Assembly (NCBI RefSeq): GCF_003113895.1
Contig: NZ_BDUD01000001.1
Location: 5,183,191 to 5,247,190 of the forward strand
DNA length: 64,000 bases
From: Nostoc commune NIES-4072
GTDB lineage: Bacteria; Cyanobacteriota; Cyanobacteriia; Cyanobacteriales; Nostocaceae
Reading direction: 5' to 3'
Below are positions 1-7,778 of the stretch, in pieces (the stretch's first letter is position 1; the number at the start of each line of letters is the position of its first letter). The position numbers were made by a program, and so were the translations under genes. The notes under the pieces were generated by a model. That model was not told the origin of the DNA. It saw nothing but the letters and a program-made list of their open reading frames with translations, and made no database searches.

Positions 1-1
1 C

Positions 2-148
2 TCGTGACGGGAGTGGTTTCAGTCGTGACGGGAGCGGTCTGACTCGTGACGGGAGTGGTTTCAGTCGTGACGGGAGCGGTCTGACTCGTGACGGGAGCGG
101 TCTGACTCGTGACGGGAGCGGTTTCAGTCGTGACGGGAGCGGTCTAAC
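2..148. repeat. Seven tandem 21-bp repeats
   Basis: Seven direct 21-bp units (TCGTGACGGGAGCGGTCTGAC and a variant with GGTTTCAG) run head to tail from the left window edge. Of the plus-strand frames only one is open. It reads RDGSGLT/RDGSGFS heptads and closes with LTFAFLHY and a TAA at 168-170, so this may be the 3' end of a gene that begins outside the window. On the minus strand the frame reading QTAPVTS has a stop immediately upstream of the array and no start. A non-coding minisatellite is the other explanation. The repeat is seen directly; whether it is coding is uncertain. Confidence 0.9.
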
Positions 149-309
149 TTTTGCTTTTTTACATTATTAATTAAATTCTTAAAAGAAATACCGAAAAATT
201 ACCGATATAACCTGAAAATTTTATAAACAAAAACTGCGAGTTTTGCTGAACCGAAACGCAGTTTAATTAAGCCAAGCTAGCTCTAGCAGCATCTTAAAGG
301 AGTAATTTT

Positions 310-705
310 ATGTCTCGTCAAAAACGTACATCCCGCATTCTAGAAAAAGCTCAGTTAAGATCGGCTGGACTGAAATCAATTGTTCCAAGCATCAAATTTG
401 ATGAAAATCATAATCTGGAAAAACTGATTGAGTCAATTGAGCAGTTACGCAACAAACTTGATGTTTATAATACTGCTCTGTCTGTGGTTGACTCTTCTAA
501 AACTGAAATTGAAGAGATGGAAAAAAACTTGAGTCAGCTTTCTGAGAAGATGCTGATGGTGGTTGCGATCAAGTACGGCAAAGACAGCCGCGAATATGAA
601 ATGGCGGGTGGTGTTCGCAATAGCGATCGCATCCGCAAAATCAGATCGAGCCGCTTGAAAAATGTTGCAGAACAAGCATCAGATGAAAATGCTAAAACTG
701 CATAA
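310..705 (+). CDS. Conserved hypothetical protein, coiled-coil-like, 131 aa
   Basis: A strong Shine-Dalgarno (AAAGGAG) lies about seven bases before the ATG. The protein has a basic N-terminus (MSRQKRTSRILEKAQ), a central heptad-like helical stretch (about residues 35-80, rich in Leu/Glu/Lys) and a basic Arg-rich tail (residues 100-117). It has no signal peptide, membrane segment or catalytic motif that I recognise. It is a soluble, probably helical protein of unknown function, and DNA or RNA binding would fit the charge pattern but is only inference. It precedes the ABC operon by about 95 bases and need not be co-transcribed with it. Confidence 0.75.
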   Translation: MSRQKRTSRILEKAQLRSAGLKSIVPSIKFDENHNLEKLIESIEQLRNKLDVYNTALSVVDSSKTEIEEMEKNLSQLSEKMLMVVAIKYGKDSREYEMAGGVRNSDRIRKIRSSRLKNVAEQASDENAKTA

Positions 706-800
706 AGCAGCTTAAAACAAAAGCCTTGAGCAAATTGGGCGTTAGCACGCTAGCAAAATCAGCACATAATACAATAGCTAGCGTCCATTAAAAGCCACTC

Positions 801-1559
801 ATGCCGCAAAATAATCAAATTGCCGTCGAATTCCGCGATGTTACTTTTAGCCGCAATCATCGCCCATTGGTGTCAAATCTCAATTTCACCATTCGCCAAG
901 GAGAAGCACTGGTATTACTTGGGCGCAGTGGTAGCGGCAAAACCACCACAATGAAGTTAATTAATCGCCTATTTACACCTACACAAGGCGAAGTTTTATT
1001 TGATGGTATTCCCACAACTCAATGGGATGAAATTAAACTGCGGCGAAAAATTGGTTACGTTATTCAAGAAACTGGTTTATTTCCCCATTTTACTGTTGAA
1101 CGCAATGTGGGTTTAGTCCCGTCTTTGGAAGGTTGGCAACCGAAACAAATCAAAACGCGGGTTTATGAATTATTGCAATTAGTCGGCTTAGAACCAGCAC
1201 AATTTGCCGGACGTTACCCGAACGAACTTTCGGGAGGACAAAGGCAAAGAGTCGGTGTAGCTAGAGCTTTAGCAGCAGATCCGCCAGTGTTGTTGATGGA
1301 TGAACCCTTTGGCGCACTCGATCCAATTACGCGCCTAGAACTTCAACAAGAGTTTCGGCATTTGCAGCAAGAATTGGGCAAGACAGTTGTGTTTGTCACC
1401 CACGATATTCAAGAAGCATTTGTGTTGGCATCGAGAATTGGTTTAATGTATGGGGGAGAATTGGTAGTATTGGAGGCAAAGGATAAATTTATGCGATCGC
1501 AACATCCAGAAAGCCTTGCCTTTCTCCAATGTCTGCATACCTTGCAAGATACTCTATGA
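801..1559 (+). CDS. ABC transporter ATPase, OpuCA/ProV-like (osmoprotectant class)
   Basis: ATPase subunit of a three-gene importer. Walker A is GRSGSGKTT (about residues 41-49), the Q-loop is IQETGLFPH, the signature is LSGGQRQRVG and Walker B is LLMDEPFGALD, followed by the switch His in VTHDIQEA. The Q-loop and the P-E-L-SGGQ arrangement are typical of the glycine betaine/choline/quaternary amine family. At 252 aa it lacks the C-terminal CBS domains of longer ProV/OpuCA proteins, so direct ionic-strength sensing by CBS is not expected. Its TGA overlaps the next gene's ATG (ATGA at 1556-1559), which indicates translational coupling. The exact substrate cannot be read from the sequence. Confidence 0.93.
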   Translation: MPQNNQIAVEFRDVTFSRNHRPLVSNLNFTIRQGEALVLLGRSGSGKTTTMKLINRLFTPTQGEVLFDGIPTTQWDEIKLRRKIGYVIQETGLFPHFTVERNVGLVPSLEGWQPKQIKTRVYELLQLVGLEPAQFAGRYPNELSGGQRQRVGVARALAADPPVLLMDEPFGALDPITRLELQQEFRHLQQELGKTVVFVTHDIQEAFVLASRIGLMYGGELVVLEAKDKFMRSQHPESLAFLQCLHTLQDTL

Positions 1560-2188
1560 AAAATTTCTTCCTGATTAAGTATGCCCCAGAAATTCTTCAG
1601 CATACTCTAGAACACTTATTTTTGGTAGGCATAGCAATTGGAATTGCTATACTTGTAGGCATTCCATTAGGTATTTTAATTACACGTAAAAGTTATCTTC
1701 GCCAACCAATTCTCGGTATAGCAAATATCTTCCAAACTATTCCTAGCTTGGCACTGTTTGGCTTGCTCATCCCTGTTCCAATAATTGGCGGAATTGGCGC
1801 AGTACCAGCAATTGTTGCTCTGATTGTATATTCCTTGCTGCCGATAATTCGTAACACTTACACAGGGATTACTGGTGTAGATCCAGCTATTAGAGAAGCT
1901 GGCAGAGGCATGGGGATGACAGATAGACAATTATTATTACAAGTTGAGATTCCCTTAGCACTGGGAGTAATTTTAGCAGGGGTGCGTGTAGCAACGGTAA
2001 TTGCCATTGGTATTGCAACTATTGCAGCAGCAATTGGTGCTGGTGGTTTGGGAGTATTTATTTTTCGCGGTATATCAGTCGTGAACGATCAGTTAATTTT
2101 AGCTGGTGCAGTTCCGGCGGCAGCAATTGCATTACTGGCTGACTTTGCAATTGGCTGGATGGAGAATAAATTAAAAATTAAAAGTTAA
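1556..2188 (+). CDS. ABC transporter permease, OpuCB/ProW-like
   Basis: Inner-membrane permease of about 210 aa. I start it at the ATG overlapping the upstream stop (ATGA); an in-frame codon 27 bases earlier is less likely. It is very hydrophobic, with about five to six membrane segments. The EAA loop reads IREAGRGMGMTDRQLLLQVE (about residues 120-140), the contact site for the ATPase. A single short permease of this size is typical of the OpuC/OpuB branch. Its TAA shares one base with the next ATG, so all three importer genes form one tight operon. Confidence 0.92.
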   Translation: MKNFFLIKYAPEILQHTLEHLFLVGIAIGIAILVGIPLGILITRKSYLRQPILGIANIFQTIPSLALFGLLIPVPIIGGIGAVPAIVALIVYSLLPIIRNTYTGITGVDPAIREAGRGMGMTDRQLLLQVEIPLALGVILAGVRVATVIAIGIATIAAAIGAGGLGVFIFRGISVVNDQLILAGAVPAAAIALLADFAIGWMENKLKIKS

Positions 2189-3090
2189 TGAAAAGAATTT
2201 TAGCATTGTGCTGTTTAACTTTTGCTTTGTTATTGGGAATCACTAGCTGTACCCATAATTCAAATAATAGTAGTAATGGTAATATTATTGTTGCTTCCAA
2301 AGATTTTACGGAACAAGATATTTTAGGTGAACTGTTAGCACAACAAATTGAGGCGACAACTAATTTAAAAGTAGCTCGTCGTCCCCGTCTGGGTGGTTCT
2401 TTTGTTTGTCATAGTGCGATTACTGCTGGCAAAATTGACGCATATATTGAGTATTCAGGCACAGCTTTTACTGGAATTTTAAAGCAAAAAGCAGTTAATG
2501 ATCCGAAAGAAGTTTATGAAAGGTTAAAACAAGCATATTCTCAGCAATTCAATCTAGAAGTGATGCCAAGCTTGGGTTTTGAAAACACTTTTGCGATGAT
2601 TGTTCGGGGTGATGATGCCAAACGCTACAACATTCAAACTCTCTCTGAAGCGACTCAATATACACCACAGTGGCGCGGGGGTTTTGGCTATGAGTTTTTA
2701 GAACGGGAAGATGGTTTCCCTGGATTAGCGAAAGCTTACAATTTGCGTTTTGCTAAACCTCCCCAAATTATGGATTTGGGTTTGATATATCGTGCTTTGA
2801 TTCAAAAACAAGTGGATATGGTGGCGGGTAATTCCACTGATGGACAGATTTCTCGATTGGGTTTAGTTGTCTTGAAAGATGATAAACATTATTTTCCACC
2901 TTACGAACCTGTACCAATTGTTCGACAAGAAATATTAAAAAAATATCCTGAATTAAAAAATGCGATCGCTTCACTTGCTGGAAAGATTTCGGCAGATGAA
3001 ATGCGGCAGTTAAATTATTTAGTTGAGGGGGAATTACGTGATATTAAAGATGTTGTGCAGGAGTTTCGCAAATCGAAGGGATTAAAATAA
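2188..3090 (+). CDS. Substrate-binding lipoprotein, OpuCC/OsmX-like
   Basis: Binding component of the importer. The N-terminus is a lipoprotein signal (MKRIL..., lipobox LGITSC with lipidated Cys21) followed by a Ser/Asn-rich tether. The mature part has the hallmarks of the quaternary-amine-binding family: IIVASKDFTEQDILGELLAQ near the N-terminus, the A-Y-I-E-Y-S-G-T segment (about residues 88-95) and a C-terminal domain about 300 residues in total. It would deliver glycine betaine, choline or a similar compatible solute. Ligand identity depends on the aromatic box, which I cannot assign with certainty. Confidence 0.9.
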   Translation: MKRILALCCLTFALLLGITSCTHNSNNSSNGNIIVASKDFTEQDILGELLAQQIEATTNLKVARRPRLGGSFVCHSAITAGKIDAYIEYSGTAFTGILKQKAVNDPKEVYERLKQAYSQQFNLEVMPSLGFENTFAMIVRGDDAKRYNIQTLSEATQYTPQWRGGFGYEFLEREDGFPGLAKAYNLRFAKPPQIMDLGLIYRALIQKQVDMVAGNSTDGQISRLGLVVLKDDKHYFPPYEPVPIVRQEILKKYPELKNAIASLAGKISADEMRQLNYLVEGELRDIKDVVQEFRKSKGLK

Positions 3091-3162
3091 TTTGTAATTA
3101 ATTAAGGGTTAGCGTAACACACCTTACTAGTCTGTCAAGTTTAAATTGATGGGTAAGTTAAG

Positions 3163-3260
3163 TTCGTAGTCAGGACTTTAGTCCTTATCCTCTAAATATC
3201 ATGTCCGCTTGATTACTTTTTAAACCCGAATTACCCCACCCCGCCAAAGGTGCGCTTTGT
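3163..3260. repeat. Partial copies of two dispersed repeats in a gene-free spacer
   Basis: The spacer 3091-3566 holds no gene. At 3163-3190 it carries half of the element seen complete at 35291-35345 (GTTCGTAGT, then AGGACTTTAGTCCT). At 3199-3260 there is a segment whose reverse complement matches 40661-40711 (GGCGGGGTGGGG then GCGGACATGAT). A perfect 18-bp palindrome, AGTCCACTTAAGTGGACT, lies at 3374-3391. These are intergenic palindromic repeats, probably mobilised in the past. Confidence 0.6.
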
Positions 3261-3433
3261 CTCTCCTTCCCAAAGCATCGGATTTTAACTCTTTTACTTA
3301 CATTTTTGTCAGAGTTCAACTGTCACACTTACCGATATCCCGCCCAGAACTAAAGTTCAGGGCTAATAGCCTAAGTCCACTTAAGTGGACTGAATAATCA
3401 ATTTAGTCCACTTTTTTACGGTTTGTGCTTACT

Positions 3434-3526
3434 TAGGACTTACGCACACTCTACGAATTCTCGGCGCTCTTGGCGTCTTGGCGGTTCGAGAAATTAAGCT
3501 TTTTAGCAATTTTTGCGTAAGTCCTA
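3434..3526. repeat. MITE-like element, 93 bp, TIR TAGGACTTACGCA
   Basis: Perfect 13-bp terminal inverted repeats (TAGGACTTACGCA at 3434-3446, TGCGTAAGTCCTA at 3514-3526) enclose about 67 bp with no coding capacity. A solitary left end of the same family, TAGGACTTACGCA, occurs near 20662. The structure fits a non-autonomous miniature element. No transposase of matching ends is in the window. Confidence 0.8.
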
Positions 3527-3566
3527 TTACTATAAACTTTTCATTAGTAGATTAGACATTGTACTA

Positions 3567-4193
3567 CTACTGTTCACGCAAAAAGTTCTTTAACCACCTA
3601 ATTACTTCACTTGTTGTTTGCTCGTTTGCCATTTGGAGACATTGCTGTACAATTTCTCTGACGTTAGGAAAGTAGCTACTTTCTGTCAGCACATAACTTT
3701 CTTCTTGCAATCTATAAATTAATAACCGATTACTCTTTAATATCCAAACTTCTGGCACTCGATAAGGCAAGAAATCATTAACGTCGGTGTAGCTTGTCAC
3801 ATCTATTTCAATTGCTAAATCCGGTGGTGGATCTGACTCCCAATTAATTCTTTTTTTGCCTACTACTGCTCTGCAATTTTCAATGTAAAAACAGAAATCT
3901 GGTTCAATGCCACTAATTTCTGGCAAGCTCATGGTGATGGGCGTAAATGATTCGTATATGCGGTTTAAATGATCCAGGAAAACTTTAGCAATATCTGCCA
4001 GCAAACTCGCATCTCTTCCATGCTCTGTTAGCGGCGTCATTAGTAAAATTTCTCCTCTTCGATACTTAATGCGAGGCGAGGAGCGATCGCCTAGTTACTG
4101 ACTCAATACTTGATAGTCTTTCCAGTCTCCCAAAAGCTTCAACACCGCGCCAGGTGGTAATTCGATTCTTTCTGGTGTAATTACGGTATCCAT
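3567..4193 (-). pseudogene. Uma2 (DUF820) family gene interrupted by one in-frame TAA
   Basis: Reading minus from an ATG at 4193 gives MDTVITPERIELPPGAVLKL... for 32 codons, then TAA (4095-4097), then the same frame continues LGDRSSPRIKYRRGEILLM into the ORF starting at 4040 and ending at 3567. The whole frame is 209 codons, the usual Uma2 length. The downstream part holds the family core: EPDFCFYIEN, the DPPPDLAIEID segment with acidic residues of the PD-(D/E)XK-like site, and the EVWILKSNRLLIYRL strand. So the gene is complete except for one nonsense codon. Translation could restart at 4040, which would give a 157-aa protein lacking the N-terminal region. A second, intact Uma2 gene lies at 13947-14492. 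Confidence 0.82.
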
Positions 4194-4264
4194 AATTAGT
4201 TCGCATTATTTACATCAAGATGAGCGATCGCAGAATTCATGAACTCAATGAACAGACTGTTATA

Positions 4265-4996
4265 TCAAGGGCTTTTGCTGACAAATACAAAGCCACAGCT
4301 CTTATTTACTGAGGAATCAGTTGTGAGCATTGCTTTCCATAAATCTGCTGTTTTTACCCAAATTGGTGGATATTTGTAACGAGAAACATCCAGAATTAAA
4401 AACCTATCAGTTTGCTCATTATATGCTGCTAAAGGGGAAATATGCCCACCTATCTCTTGACCTATTTCTTTACGTAAATAGTTTACTAAAACAAAGTTTC
4501 GCGGTTGTTTTAAATTTTCTGCCGCTTGTTTGCGGAACTGCTCTAAACTAGTATCGGCAGCGTGGTAAACATTAACTTTAACGCCATAGCTGGCTAGTAA
4601 TTTCCCTAACTGGTCTAAAGTCATACCTTGGCGAGACACCACTTCCGGAGTTAGCACTTTTTTTGTATTATCATTACTAAAAAAGTTTTCTTGCGTAAAT
4701 ACTCGATATGGCTTGTACTGTGGTGCTTCTGGTGCTGGAATTTGTAAACTATTCAGTACCATAACCATACTAGCAACACCACAATATGTCTGATTATTTT
4801 GAGTAATGAATTGTGTACTCAGGGGAAAGAAGTCTTCATTTGATTTACTCTGAAGTAATAATTTTTCACCTTCAGGCGTATTAAAACCTATTAAGTTAGA
4901 AGAAAGCGATAATGTTTGAGAAAGAACGCTTCCACTAGAGATACATAATCCAATAGTTAAAGCTTTAAAAAATGTTTTGCTTATTTTTCGCAACAT
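4265..4996 (-). CDS. Exported phytochelatin-synthase-like cysteine protease
   Basis: Papain-fold enzyme of the phytochelatin synthase family, 243 aa, i.e. the short cyanobacterial form containing only the catalytic domain. The triad is visible: Cys72 in QTYCGVAS, His185 in GGHISPLAAY and Asp203 in LILDVSRYKY. The first ~27 residues form a cleavable signal peptide (hydrophobic ALTIGLCISSGSVLS), so it should act in the periplasm or outside. Studied cyanobacterial relatives (Nostoc alr0975) mainly cleave Gly from glutathione to give gamma-Glu-Cys and make little phytochelatin. It is divergent from ggt with about 100 bases between start codons, so the two may share a control region. Confidence 0.92.
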   Translation of the reverse strand: MLRKISKTFFKALTIGLCISSGSVLSQTLSLSSNLIGFNTPEGEKLLLQSKSNEDFFPLSTQFITQNNQTYCGVASMVMVLNSLQIPAPEAPQYKPYRVFTQENFFSNDNTKKVLTPEVVSRQGMTLDQLGKLLASYGVKVNVYHAADTSLEQFRKQAAENLKQPRNFVLVNYLRKEIGQEIGGHISPLAAYNEQTDRFLILDVSRYKYPPIWVKTADLWKAMLTTDSSVNKSCGFVFVSKSP

Positions 4997-5096
4997 AGCA
5001 TTTATAAGTACTGTAAAATTTTCAAATCAGATCATATCAATAATCTCACGCCAAGATGATAAACAAGTATAAGATTTTAGGAGAAATGGTATAAAA

Positions 5097-6872
5097 ATGC
5101 TTACTTTTACTAAACCTAAGCGAGTTACGCTGGCAATCTTTTCTTTCAGTGTCTTGCTTTACAGCCAAGTTGCCTCAGCTGCCTTAACTTTACCCTTACG
5201 CAGCAAAAAGGGAATGGTGGTTTCGGCCCATCCCTTAGCAAGTGAAGCGGGAATTTTGATGTTACGCAAAGGTGGTAATGCAGTGGATGCAGCTGTCGCT
5301 ACAACCTTTGCAATTTCAGTAGTTGAGCCTTTTTCAGCCGGAATCGGCGGCGGCGGATTTTTGCTGATGCATTCTGAGAAAACTGGCGAGATGAAAGCGC
5401 TAGATTTCCGTGAACGCGCACCATTGAAAGCTACAAGAAATATGTATCTAGACGCCAAAGGAAAGGTGCGTCCCAATGCAAGTATTAATGGTTATTTGGC
5501 AGTAGGCACACCAGGAACGGTGGCGGGACTTTATGAACTGCATCGTCGCTATGGTAAGCTTCCTTGGCAAGAGGTAATCAAACCTGCGATCGCACTTGCT
5601 AATGGCTTTGTCCTCAGTCCTCAAATTACTTGGCGTTCGCTCCCAGAATACGAAAACCGCAAGGAAGCAATTCTCAACAATCCAGCAGCACGAGCAATTT
5701 TCACTCGCAATGGCGAGTTTTATCAACCAGGGGAGAAGCTGGTGCAGCGCGATTTGGCACGTACTTTAACAGAAATTGCCAAAAATCCCCAAAGTTTTTA
5801 CACCGGCAGTATTGCTCGCGCGATCGCTTCTGATATGGTAAAAAATGGTGGTTTAATTACTCTAGAAGACCTCAAAGCCTATAAAGCAATCTGGCGCAAT
5901 CCCGTTTGTGGAAACTTTCGTAAAGCTAAAATTTGCTCAATGCCACCACCATCATCAGGAGGCGTTCATCTATTGCAGATTTTAAATATTATTGGTGACA
6001 CTGATTTGAAATCTTTGGGATGGCATCATCCCGACGCTATACATTTAATGGTCGAAGCAATGAAGATTGCTTACGCCGATCGCTCAGAATATTTAGGCGA
6101 TCCTGATTTTGTCAAAGTTCCTGTGCAAGAACTGCTCAGTCCAGGTTACGCCAAAAAACGCCGTCAAGAAATTAATATGCAAGTGGCTAGACCTTCGACC
6201 GAGATCAAGCCAGGAGATTTGAATTCAAAATTCAAAATTCAAAATTCAAAATGTCTCTATCTCCCCTCATCCCCTTGTCCTCACTATGAATCTCCCCAAA
6301 CCAGTCATCTTACAGTTGTGGATGAAGAACGCAACGCCGTAAGTCTGACTTTCACGATTAACCTTGGTTTTGGTGCTGGTGTCGTGACACCGGGGACTGG
6401 AATTGTCCTCAATAATGAGATGGATGACTTTGCTTCTGCGCCAGGAGTGCCTAATGCCTTTGGTTTGGTTGGTAACGATGCCAATGCGATCGCACCTCGT
6501 AAGACTCCTTTATCCAGCATGACTCCGACAATAGTCACAGAAAACGGTCATTTCCGCATGGCAGCAGGTGCGCCTGGTGGTAGCACTATCATCACCCAGG
6601 TTTTGCAAGTGATCCTAAATGTGCTGGAATATAACATGGATGTTGGTGCGGCTGTTTCTGTTCCACGCATACATCATCAATGGCTTCCAGATCAGTTGCG
6701 TGTGGAATCCTGGGGCTTAGATGCTCTCACTGTGGAAGACTTACGCCGTCGGGGACACAAAATAAAAGAAACTATTCCTTGGGGTAATGGTAATGCGATC
6801 GTCGTAACATCTGATGGAACTCTAGAAGGGGCCGCTGATCCTCGCGGTGAAGGTTCTCCCAGAGGTTTGTGA
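5097..6872 (+). CDS. ggt: Gamma-glutamyltransferase (glutathione hydrolase) with an STRR-derived insert
   Basis: Ntn-hydrolase that removes gamma-glutamyl from glutathione. The signal peptide is MLTFTKPKRV... cut near SQVASA (about residue 29). The family start GMVVSAHPLASEAG and the GGNAVDAAVA block are intact. The autoprocessing nucleophile is Thr402 in ESPQTSHLTVVD, followed by the substrate-site segment NNEMDDF (440-446) and the oxyanion-region PLSSMTPT. Length 591 aa is normal. Just before the cleavage site, residues about 374-397 are unlike the family and are encoded by ATTCAAA heptamers plus a C-rich stretch, i.e. intergenic repeat sequence inserted in frame at the end of the large subunit. 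All catalytic residues remain, so activity is plausible. Confidence 0.94.
   Translation: MLTFTKPKRVTLAIFSFSVLLYSQVASAALTLPLRSKKGMVVSAHPLASEAGILMLRKGGNAVDAAVATTFAISVVEPFSAGIGGGGFLLMHSEKTGEMKALDFRERAPLKATRNMYLDAKGKVRPNASINGYLAVGTPGTVAGLYELHRRYGKLPWQEVIKPAIALANGFVLSPQITWRSLPEYENRKEAILNNPAARAIFTRNGEFYQPGEKLVQRDLARTLTEIAKNPQSFYTGSIARAIASDMVKNGGLITLEDLKAYKAIWRNPVCGNFRKAKICSMPPPSSGGVHLLQILNIIGDTDLKSLGWHHPDAIHLMVEAMKIAYADRSEYLGDPDFVKVPVQELLSPGYAKKRRQEINMQVARPSTEIKPGDLNSKFKIQNSKCLYLPSSPCPHYESPQTSHLTVVDEERNAVSLTFTINLGFGAGVVTPGTGIVLNNEMDDFASAPGVPNAFGLVGNDANAIAPRKTPLSSMTPTIVTENGHFRMAAGAPGGSTIITQVLQVILNVLEYNMDVGAAVSVPRIHHQWLPDQLRVESWGLDALTVEDLRRRGHKIKETIPWGNGNAIVVTSDGTLEGAADPRGEGSPRGL
6222..6295 (+). repeat. 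In-frame STRR (ATTCAAA)n plus C-rich tract inside ggt
   Basis: About four ATTCAAA heptamers (6222-6252) followed by a TCTCCCCTCATCCCC-type tract. Both sequence types are otherwise found between genes in this window. They encode KFKIQNSKCLYLPSSPC, which has low similarity to GGT and sits at the flexible end of the large subunit. Confidence 0.75.
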
Positions 6873-6941
6873 GCGAGTCAGAGACTAGAAAGACGCAGAG
6901 ACACTAAAAATAATAAATGACCAATGACTAATGACTAATCA

Positions 6942-7205
6942 CTATTGATTTTGGGCTGTTGACTCTACGTAGCTGCTGCTGCCAAACTCATTTGCCCGTG
7001 CGCTAGGTACTAGTGTCCAACCTGCTTTGAGAAGTTTTTGATAAGTTGCCCAACCTTTAGAACCACCTGGTATTTGATAATCTGGTACTGTAAAACCTCT
7101 AAAAGCTGTATAAGGACGCCAAGGTTGATTAGGTTCTGTCTGCAAATACAAAATTTTCTCTCCGTCGCCACCAGACTTAGGTAACCAGCACATTTGTCGA
7201 TGCAT
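6942..7205 (-). CDS. Small hypothetical protein, 87 aa
   Basis: The start is chosen because an AAGGAG lies seven bases upstream (reverse strand). The protein is soluble and aromatic- and Pro-rich (MHRQMCWLPKSGGDGEKIL, QPWRPYTAFRGFTVPDYQIP), with no signal peptide or known motif. It has the look of a conserved cyanobacterial orphan. It converges with ggt (about 70 bases between stops), with an AATGACT-type STRR in the gap (6917-6941). Function unknown. Confidence 0.7.
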   Translation of the reverse strand: MHRQMCWLPKSGGDGEKILYLQTEPNQPWRPYTAFRGFTVPDYQIPGGSKGWATYQKLLKAGWTLVPSARANEFGSSSYVESTAQNQ

Positions 7206-7402
7206 TGCAAACTCCTTGTACTTTTAGCTAATAATGCATAATAGCAGAATATTGTCAAGCTATTTATCACCCTTCTGGGATACTTTTTTGTCTAACACTT
7301 TAGACAAAGCGTAATTAAGTTTTATCCATTACAGGATAATTACTTAATAAGTCATAGCTTGAAAGACATCTGCTAGAGGAACACGAAGATAAACAGCTTT
7401 GC

Positions 7403-7429
7403 CTCACCTTATTTATCGGGTGAGATTTT
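7403..7429 (+). terminator. Terminator-like hairpin without an upstream gene
   Basis: CTCACC (7403-7408) pairs with GGTGAG (7419-7424) and is followed by ATTTTT. No plus-strand ORF precedes it in the 200 bases upstream, so it may end a small RNA. The stem is only six base pairs. Confidence 0.4.
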
Positions 7430-7631
7430 TCTAATGTATCCGCGTTTTTTGGGATTGTGTGTAACAATAACTACTATTTTCGCTGAAGTTCGCAATTAGA
7501 CGATTTGTTTTTCTGATTAGATACATAAAGACTATTGCCAATTTCGGAAATTACTTATAAAACTAGATAAGTCGGCATAATAAAATCCGTGTATATTTAG
7601 TTTTGTCAAAACTTTGGAATAACCAATGCAT

Positions 7632-7677
7632 AAGCTATTGGGTGATTTGACGTTTCGTCACATAGCTTGATTTTTTA
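7632..7677 (+). terminator. Strong intrinsic terminator, orphan
   Basis: AAGCTAT (7632-7638) pairs with ATAGCTT (7662-7668), an inner TGACG/CGTCA stem extends it, and TTTTTT follows at 7671-7676. The nearest plus-strand gene starts downstream at 7779 and there is no ORF before it, so it is likely to end an independent short transcript. A weak promoter-like TTGCCA...TATAAA pair lies about 100 bases upstream. Confidence 0.6.
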
Positions 7678-7778
7678 ACTCAGACTTACTTTATATCCAC
7701 CCTCTCTCTTCGTCCTCTTTTTTTGGCGAAGGTATTGTCGATCACTAGTATATTCTTGAAGAAAATATTGGATTTAAG

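Noticed and set aside
3434..3526. Possible tRNA from GGTTCGAG in the 93-bp element
   Set aside because: No acceptor stem or anticodon arm can be drawn; the sequence is the interior of an inverted-repeat element.
6917..6941. Possible CRISPR-like repeats (AATGACT, GGGCATT, GGGGAGT runs)
   Set aside because: These are contiguous heptamer STRRs with no spacers and no cas genes.
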